Shown: positions 58,918 to 64,000 of the stretch, piece after piece
Position numbering within the stretch: the stretch's first letter is position 1
Layout: every line of letters starts with the position of its first letter
Assembly: GCA_963826475.1 (NCBI GenBank)
Contig: CAWGXC010000002.1
Location: 124,001 to 188,000 of the forward strand
Length of the DNA stretch: 64,000 bases
Direction of reading: 5' to 3'
From: RHKX01 sp963826475
GTDB lineage: Bacteria > Actinomycetota > Thermoleophilia > Solirubrobacterales > 70-9
The notes under the pieces: model-generated
Database searches by the model: none
Told to the model about the DNA's origin: nothing
The model's input: the letters and a program-made list of their open reading frames with translations, nothing else
Translations under genes and position numbers: made by a program

Positions 58918-60909
58918 ATGGCGGTAACCGCAGGGGGGGCCGATCAGGAACGGGCCAGACGGCTCGATCCCCTCACCGTGCTGCCGAATCGCCGGGAGTT
59001 CCTCGACCGCCTCGCGCAGGCGCTGGCGACGACGGAGTGGAGCCACGGCTCGATCGCCGTTCTCTTCGTCGATCTCGATGACTTCCGCCGCATCAACCGC
59101 GATCGGGGGCATGGCATCGGCGATGAGCTCCTCTTCAGCGCGGGCCGCAGGATCGCGGCCGCGGTCGGTGATGGCGACGTGGTCGCTCGCGCGGGGGGCG
59201 ATGAGTTCGCCGTGATGAGCGTCGGCATGAGGCGCAGCGTCGACGTGGTGCAGCTCGGCACGCGGATCCTCGAGGCCTTCGACGACCCGTTCGAGCTCCG
59301 CGGCGAGGAGTTCACCACGACCGTCTCGGTAGGCGTGGCCATCGCCACCGAGCCCGACGCCGAACCGGAGTCGCTCGTCGTCGATGCCGAGAGCGCGCTC
59401 GACCGCTCCCGCACGGGCTTCCGGCGCTTCGAGTTGTTCGACGACGCTCTGCGCGAGCGGTTCCGCAACCGGGCCGAGCTCGGCAGCGATCTGACCACGG
59501 CGCTGCGACAGAATCAGGTGACTCTCGCCTATCAGCCGATCGTCGACATCGCGACCGGTGTGATCGTCTCGGTCGAGACGCTCGCCCGTTGGCGGCACCC
59601 CTTGCGGGGTCCCATCTCCCCCGAGGTGTTCGTCCCGGTCGCCGAGGAGACCGGGAGCAGCGAGGCGCTGTTCGCAAGCGTGCTCAGCCAGGCGGCGGTC
59701 GACTTCGCCGCAATCGCCGAGGCCGATCCGACCAACCGGATCGGGCTCGCGTTCAACGTCTCGGCGATGCAACTCGCGAGCGACTCCCTGATCGGTCACG
59801 TCCGGCAGCTGATCGAGGGCAGTGGGGTCGCCTCGAACCGAATCGTCGTCGAGATCTCCGAGGCCGCGCTCACGGGTGGAGCCGAGGAGCACCTGGCCAG
59901 GATCACGGAGCTGCGCCAACTCGGGGTGAAGATCTCCCTCGACGACTTCGGCACCGCCTCGACCTCGATCGCCCAGCTGCGGTCGCTGCCGATCGACCAG
60001 GTCAAGCTCGATCGCTCGTTCGTCGAGGGCCTCGGCGAGGGCTCCGCCGACGCCGCACTCGCGGCCGGCCTGCTGCCGATGGCGCGCGCACTCGGGATCG
60101 AGGTCGTCGCCGAGGGGATCGAGACCGACCAGCAGCTCGCCCACCTCTTCGCCCTCGGCTATCACCAGGGCCAGGGCTACCGCTTCGCGGTCCCGACGCT
60201 CCCGGAGGAGGTCGTGAAGATCCTCAAGCGCGGCCCTCTTCCGGCCGCGAACTCCACCGAAGCCGGGTCAGGGCCCGAGCGCTCGCGCTTTCAGGAAGCT
60301 CTCGTGGCGGGGGACGCGAAGCGCGCCGAGTCGGTGATCGCCGAGGCCGTGGCGGCGGGGATCGGTGCGATGACGATTCAGACCGAGATCATCGGCCGCG
60401 CCCTGCACTGGATCGGCATGGAGTGGGAGGCCGGTCGTCTCGAGGCGGCTGACGAGCACCTCGCCGCGGCGATCTGCGAGCGCCAGTTGATCGCCGTCTT
60501 CGAGGCCCTCGGATCACGCCGGGGTGGGAGGTTCTCCCGACGGGTCCTGCTCGCCTCGATGAAGGGCGAGGGTCACGAGGAGGAGCTCAAGGCGGCGGCG
60601 GATGCGCTTCACGCGGCCGGTTACGAGACCGTCTTCCTCGGGGCCGACGTGGGCGCCGAAGCGCTCGAGGCGGCGACCGACACCCATCATCCCCGGGCCG
60701 TCTGCATCAACCTCCCCGCCGGCGGTGGCGACGCCGAGCTCGTCGCGGCCATCGGTCGTCTCCGCTCCGTCGACAAGCCTCCGCTGGTGCTCGTCGGAGG
60801 CAGGGACCTCGAGCCTTCGATCACCTCGGAGTCGGGAGCTATCGCCGTCTCGTCCCCTCAGGATGCGCTGGCGGTGCTCGCCGACGATCTGGGCCGCCGC
60901 GGCGCCTAG
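58918..60909 (+). CDS. GGDEF-EAL protein with C-terminal CarH-like cobalamin-binding domain
   Basis: A 663-residue soluble signalling protein. GGDEF domain with intact ARAGGDEFAV (residues 93-97), after LDPLTVLPNRREFLDRL. EAL domain with QPIVDI, VETLARWRHP (E220-T-L in place of EAL), FNVSAMQL, EISEAAL, LDDFGTASTSI, VKLDRSFVEGL and EGIETDQQL, so most metal residues stay. From about residue 455 comes a four-helix B12-binding-2 bundle with W503 nine residues before E513-H514 (WEAGRLEAADEH), the W-x9-EH signature of CarH/LitR adenosylcobalamin photoreceptors. The Rossmann B12 domain follows with GEGHEEEL (E551-x-H553), where His is the likely lower cobalt ligand. ATG 58918 is used; GTG 58906 is possible. 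No membrane segment. Confidence 0.9.
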   Translation: MAVTAGGADQERARRLDPLTVLPNRREFLDRLAQALATTEWSHGSIAVLFVDLDDFRRINRDRGHGIGDELLFSAGRRIAAAVGDGDVVARAGGDEFAVMSVGMRRSVDVVQLGTRILEAFDDPFELRGEEFTTTVSVGVAIATEPDAEPESLVVDAESALDRSRTGFRRFELFDDALRERFRNRAELGSDLTTALRQNQVTLAYQPIVDIATGVIVSVETLARWRHPLRGPISPEVFVPVAEETGSSEALFASVLSQAAVDFAAIAEADPTNRIGLAFNVSAMQLASDSLIGHVRQLIEGSGVASNRIVVEISEAALTGGAEEHLARITELRQLGVKISLDDFGTASTSIAQLRSLPIDQVKLDRSFVEGLGEGSADAALAAGLLPMARALGIEVVAEGIETDQQLAHLFALGYHQGQGYRFAVPTLPEEVVKILKRGPLPAANSTEAGSGPERSRFQEALVAGDAKRAESVIAEAVAAGIGAMTIQTEIIGRALHWIGMEWEAGRLEAADEHLAAAICERQLIAVFEALGSRRGGRFSRRVLLASMKGEGHEEELKAAADALHAAGYETVFLGADVGAEALEAATDTHHPRAVCINLPAGGGDAELVAAIGRLRSVDKPPLVLVGGRDLEPSITSESGAIAVSSPQDALAVLADDLGRRGA

Positions 60910-60913
60910 CCGG

Positions 60914-61468
60914 CTAGGTCTCGGGCCGGTCGGGGTAGACGTCGTCGATCGTCGCCAGCGCGGTGAACGGCCCGCCGCCGGCCGCCTCGATGGCTTCGGC
61001 GCCGCCGGCGAGACGGTCGAGCACGCAGACCGTGCCGACGATCTCGAGGCCCTCCTCGAGGCAACGCTCGATGGCCTTCACGGTCGAGCCGCCGGTCGTG
61101 ACGACGTCCTCGACGATCAGCACGGTCGTGCCGGCACCGAGGATCGGCCCCTCGACCCAGCGCTGCAGCCCGTGCTCCTTCTTCTCCTTGCGGACGAAGA
61201 AAGCCAGCAGGTCGTGGCCCGCGGGGTGGGAGACCGCGGCGGTGGCGATCGGGTCGGCCCCCATCGTCATCCCGCCGACGGCCTGGGCGCCGCGCTTCGC
61301 GGCCTCCGCCGCGACCAACTCGCCGAGTGCCCCGAGGCCGGGCTGGCGAAGGATTGCCCGCTTCGCGTCGACGTAGTAGGAGGCGGTCTTGCCGCTGGTC
61401 AGCGTGACCTCGCCGACGACGAGCGCATGGGCTCGAAGCTCGTTGATGAGCGTCTCTTGCGCAGTCAC
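60914..61468 (-). CDS. pyrE: Orotate phosphoribosyltransferase
   Basis: Makes OMP from orotate and PRPP in pyrimidine synthesis. The 184-residue product has the N-terminal GEVTLTSGKTASYYVDAKR, the DLLAFFVRKEKKEHGLQRWV flexible loop and the PRPP-binding TVLIVEDVVTTGGSTVKAI. Length is typical of the shorter bacterial PyrE. ATG 61468 is the natural start. It lies 47 bases after the L,D-transpeptidase gene on the same strand. No other pyr gene is near. Confidence 0.95.
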   Translation of the reverse strand: MTAQETLINELRAHALVVGEVTLTSGKTASYYVDAKRAILRQPGLGALGELVAAEAAKRGAQAVGGMTMGADPIATAAVSHPAGHDLLAFFVRKEKKEHGLQRWVEGPILGAGTTVLIVEDVVTTGGSTVKAIERCLEEGLEIVGTVCVLDRLAGGAEAIEAAGGGPFTALATIDDVYPDRPET

Positions 61469-61515
61469 TTCAAGTCCTCAATGGCGAGTTCGTCAGCGCG
61501 CCGACGGACCGCCAT

Positions 61516-62496
61516 TTAGTGGTAGACGAAGATTGGGTCGCCGATGTCGATCCAGTCGTAGATGTGCTTCGAGTCGGGGATCGGGTTACGGATGCATCCA
61601 TGGCTCGCGGGGTAGTCCGGGACGTCCGAGTAGCCATGGGTCGCATAGCCGCCTGAGAAATAGACCGAGTAGTACATCGCGTGGCTGTTGTAGCCCGGTT
61701 CCTTGCGGTAGAAGTGGAACTCACCGAGGATCGTCGGGGTCGTCGACTTACCGGTCGAGACCGTGTAGATCTCGTCGACCTTGTCGCCGTTCGCCAGGAC
61801 CATGACCTGGCGGGAGAGGTCCGTTTCGACGTGCTTGCCGGCCCCGGGATGCTTGAGCCGGTAGCCACCCTTTCCCTTCGCCAGCCGCTTGAAGATCGTC
61901 ACCGACGCGCTGTACTTGCGCGACATGTTGTTGACCTTGCGATAGGCGAGGACGGCGCGCGAGGTGGCGGAGTTGTAGCTGTGGTTCTCGTCGTTGACGT
62001 AGCCGAGCTTGGCGAGCAGCTTGTTGAAGATCTTCACCGCGTCACCGGAGTTGCCTTCGCGCAGATCCGGATAGCGGATGTGGAAGCGGCGGGTCGCGTC
62101 CTTCGAGCCGCCCAGGCTCTTGTTCTTCTTGTGGAACGCCTCGACGCTGTAGCGCCCCGGCCTGATCAGCCTGTCGGAGAAGGAGAACTTGCCGACCTTG
62201 CCCTTCTTGCCCTTGGGCCGCACGTTGAGCGTCTTGCGCTCGATCGTCTTCTTGCCGCGGTGAAGGAGCACCGTGACCTTCTGGCCCTTGACGTAAGGGG
62301 CCAGGGTGCCGGCGGCGGTGAAGTGCTTGCCGACGGTCAGGTCGCCGTTCTTGAGGCCCTTGAGCTTCAGGGCGGTCTTCGAAGCCTGGCGGCCCTCGCC
62401 CTTCCCCTTGTCGTTGGCGAGGGCGGCTGAAGTTCCGCCCGCGACCAGCAGGGTTGAGATGACAGCGACGGCGGAGAGGCGGATCTTGAGGCTCAT
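61516..62496 (-). CDS. L,D-transpeptidase, exported
   Basis: A 326-residue secreted cross-linking enzyme. Signal peptide (LSAVAVISTLLVAGGTSAAL), then a lysine-rich beta domain (KGQKVTVLLHRGKKTIERKT), a peptidoglycan-binding-like helical part (LREGNSGDAVKIFNKLLAKL) and a YkuD catalytic domain with VDEIYTVSTGKSTTPTILGE, HGYSDVPDYPASHGCIRNP (S-H-G-C with the catalytic Cys). It would form 3-3 links in peptidoglycan. ATG 62496 starts the signal peptide; the longer frame is not needed. It is 53 bases after the CPBP gene. Confidence 0.92.
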   Translation of the reverse strand: MSLKIRLSAVAVISTLLVAGGTSAALANDKGKGEGRQASKTALKLKGLKNGDLTVGKHFTAAGTLAPYVKGQKVTVLLHRGKKTIERKTLNVRPKGKKGKVGKFSFSDRLIRPGRYSVEAFHKKNKSLGGSKDATRRFHIRYPDLREGNSGDAVKIFNKLLAKLGYVNDENHSYNSATSRAVLAYRKVNNMSRKYSASVTIFKRLAKGKGGYRLKHPGAGKHVETDLSRQVMVLANGDKVDEIYTVSTGKSTTPTILGEFHFYRKEPGYNSHAMYYSVYFSGGYATHGYSDVPDYPASHGCIRNPIPDSKHIYDWIDIGDPIFVYH

Positions 62497-62549
62497 TGCG
62501 GCGAGATTGTACGGAGGACGTCGGCAGAGGTCGAGCCTGAGGTGCGCCC

Positions 62550-63287
62550 TCAGCTCAGGAACAGGAACGTGACCGCGATCGCGTTGTTCAGGCCGTGGGC
62601 GACGATCCCCGCCCAGATCGTCCCCGTGCGCTCGTAGAGCCAGGCCAGGAACAGCCCGAAGACGACGAGGATCACGACGACGCCGAGGTTGCCGCCGGAC
62701 AGATGCAGCAGGCCCCAGAGCACCGACGAGATCAGCGCCGCGGGCCACAGCGACATGCTGCCTCGCAGGCCGGCGAAGACGATCCCGCGGAAGAAGAGCT
62801 CCTCCCCGAGGGCAGCGCCGAGGACGACGAGCACGTAGGTGATGACGATGGTGCCTGCCGATGTTCCACCGAGGCCCAGCTCGTCTCTGACGTTGTCCTG
62901 ATCGGGGCTGACGAGAGCGCCGAGCCCTGCCTGCACGATGAAGTAGGCGCCGAACGCGGCCAGGGCAAGCGCGACGACGCTGCGGTTGAAGCGCCGCAGG
63001 CCGAACCGGTCGAAGGCCGTCCTGAACCGGCCCGCGGCATCGGCGAGGGCGAAGGCCAGGGCGGTGCCGATCAGGCCGAATGCGACGACGGCCTGGCTGG
63101 CCACCTTCGCGGCGGTCGTCTCCACGGTGGGATCGAACGCCGCGACCACGATCGAACCGGTGAGGATCACGAAGAACGCGGCGAGGACGGCGAGCCCGAC
63201 CGTCACCGGACCCCAGCCGCTCTCGGGCAGGCCCTCGTAGCGCGTCAGGAAGCCGCCCCTTCGGGCGCTCGGCGGTGGCGCGCTCAT
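62550..63287 (-). CDS. CPBP intramembrane metalloprotease
   Basis: A 245-residue membrane protein with about eight helices and the three CPBP (Rce1-like) motifs: GAALGEELFFRGIVFAG (EExxxR), SSVLWGLLHLSGGN (the second His) and VAHGLNNAIAVTFL (HxxxN). Family members cleave prenylated proteins or bacteriocin-linked peptides. The substrate is not known here. ATG 63287 lies four bases after the stop of the HAD gene, so the two are coupled. It heads the L,D-transpeptidase and pyrE genes on the same strand. Confidence 0.9.
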   Translation of the reverse strand: MSAPPPSARRGGFLTRYEGLPESGWGPVTVGLAVLAAFFVILTGSIVVAAFDPTVETTAAKVASQAVVAFGLIGTALAFALADAAGRFRTAFDRFGLRRFNRSVVALALAAFGAYFIVQAGLGALVSPDQDNVRDELGLGGTSAGTIVITYVLVVLGAALGEELFFRGIVFAGLRGSMSLWPAALISSVLWGLLHLSGGNLGVVVILVVFGLFLAWLYERTGTIWAGIVAHGLNNAIAVTFLFLS

Positions 63288-63291
63288 CGAA

Positions 63292-63921
63292 TCATCGCCG
63301 CAGATGCTGCACGATCTCGGCGAGCGAGGCGATGTCGCCTCCGCCGTCGCGGTCGATTCGCAGGGCCTCGATCCCCGCGGCGGCAGCGCCGTCGACGTCG
63401 GCGTCGGAGTCGCCGATGTGGATCGCCTCCGCGACCGTGCAGTCGGCGAGAGCCAGCGCCGCCTCGAAGATCGCGGGATCGGGCTTGCGCGCCCCGGCGC
63501 CGGCAGAGGTGACGACGCCGTCGAAGCAATCGGCGAGGCCGACCCGCTCGAGCACGTCGCCGAGCGCAAAGTCCCAGTTCGACACGCACACCACAGACAA
63601 TCCCAGAGCCTGCACCTCGCCGAGGGCCGGTCGAGCGTCCTCGTAGGCCTCGAACGCGATCGACTCCATCATCGTCGTCACCTCGATCTCGCGGCCGAGC
63701 TTCGTCGAAAGCAGCTTGGCGCAGCGCGCCCGGAGATCGGCGAGCGACTCCGCGTCGGTCGCCTCCTGGGCATGCTCGCCATAGAAGCGCATCTCGGCCT
63801 CGAAGGCCCGGCGAACCCGAGCGGGCTCCAGCCCCGCGATCGCTGCGGGCGGCACCCGCTCCCAAGGAGGCGGCAGCCGGACGGTGGTGCCGAGGGCGTC
63901 GATCAGGCAGGCGCGGTGCAT
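63292..63921 (-). CDS. HAD-superfamily hydrolase
   Basis: A 209-residue HAD phosphatase-like protein. Motif I is LIDALGTTVRLPPP, where the second Asp of DxDGT is Leu (DALGT), a form seen in some HAD branches. Motif II/III are VVCVSNWDFALGDVLERV and RKPDPAIFEAALAL, and motif IV is IHIGDSDADVDGAAAAG. ATG 63921 (MHRACLIDALG) is the probable start. With motif I changed, phosphatase activity is likely but not sure. It precedes the CPBP gene. Confidence 0.85.
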   Translation of the reverse strand: MHRACLIDALGTTVRLPPPWERVPPAAIAGLEPARVRRAFEAEMRFYGEHAQEATDAESLADLRARCAKLLSTKLGREIEVTTMMESIAFEAYEDARPALGEVQALGLSVVCVSNWDFALGDVLERVGLADCFDGVVTSAGAGARKPDPAIFEAALALADCTVAEAIHIGDSDADVDGAAAAGIEALRIDRDGGGDIASLAEIVQHLRR

Positions 63922-64000
63922 CGCCGGGCATTCTGGCGCTCGGCCCCCACCGACCGCGAGCACCCGATTTCGCTCGGCCCCACCTCGCTAGCCTCTTGGC

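Overview
This 64 kb window is GC-rich and densely coded, with many GTG and TTG starts, many 1-4 base stop/start overlaps, short intergenic gaps and no insertion sequence, phage gene or CRISPR array. The gene set (a long-type IleRS with a PGSHH signature, methylmalonyl-CoA epimerase, SpoIID/LytB, CSLREA and choice-of-anchor-type secreted proteins, a BtrH-like protein, a CobA-HemD fusion) suggests a high-GC actinobacterium, most likely of the Thermoleophilia/Solirubrobacterales type. That placement is inferred from gene content, not from a marker-gene tree.

Layout. 1-8.6 kb: a secreted beta-propeller protein cut by the left edge, ileS and fumC (divergent), a small hypothetical protein with a cupin, msrA, and a succinate-semialdehyde dehydrogenase. 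8.7-13.3 kb: a SpoIID/LytB protein, an AttH/CrtC-like protein, a predicted two-domain peptidoglycan hydrolase, and a DUF2269 membrane protein. 13.5-22.1 kb: a leftward cluster with a lipid/diacylglycerol kinase-like gene whose reading frame is broken, a PAP2 phosphatase and ychF; a rightward membrane protein and BtrH-like pair; then a leftward methyltransferase, small protein, methylmalonyl-CoA epimerase, short-form FtsH and DUF1385 protein. 22.2-25.7 kb: rarA, an aldehyde dehydrogenase and a NUDIX hydrolase. 26.2-34.1 kb: a tightly packed run ccmA-ccmB-ccmC-ccmD-like, hemA-hemC-cobA/hemD, a SAM hydrolase (DUF62) and birA. It joins cytochrome c maturation to tetrapyrrole synthesis.

34-43 kb: a membrane GGDEF-EAL protein, a lipoprotein, a secreted protein, an SF2 helicase with an acidic insert, a TlpA-like thioredoxin lipoprotein and a secreted beta-helix protein carrying a 264-bp tandem duplication. 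43-50.4 kb: an nfeD-slipin pair, a GalT-like enzyme, a membrane/coiled-coil protein with a patatin lipase, a DUF2294/MpsC-like protein behind a long hairpin, two tiny membrane proteins and tRNA-Arg(CCT). 50.4-53 kb: a compact sulfur cassette of a TauE/SafE exporter diverging from an ArsR-type repressor and a persulfide dioxygenase/rhodanese fusion, with a perfect palindrome over the shared promoter region. 53-64 kb: a DHA2 drug exporter and alcohol dehydrogenase, a Tat-exported PhoD-type phosphatase, an NlpC/P60-like protein, a GGDEF-EAL-cobalamin-binding protein, pyrE, an L,D-transpeptidase, a CPBP protease and a HAD hydrolase.

The most interesting item is the GGDEF-EAL protein at 58918-60909. 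Its C-terminal part carries the W-x9-EH motif of CarH-type adenosylcobalamin photoreceptors, which suggests direct light or B12 control of cyclic-di-GMP. Other points of note are the BigR-like sulfur cassette, whose regulator has a close C-x3-C pair instead of the family's usual distant cysteines, and the apparent frameshift in the lipid kinase gene.
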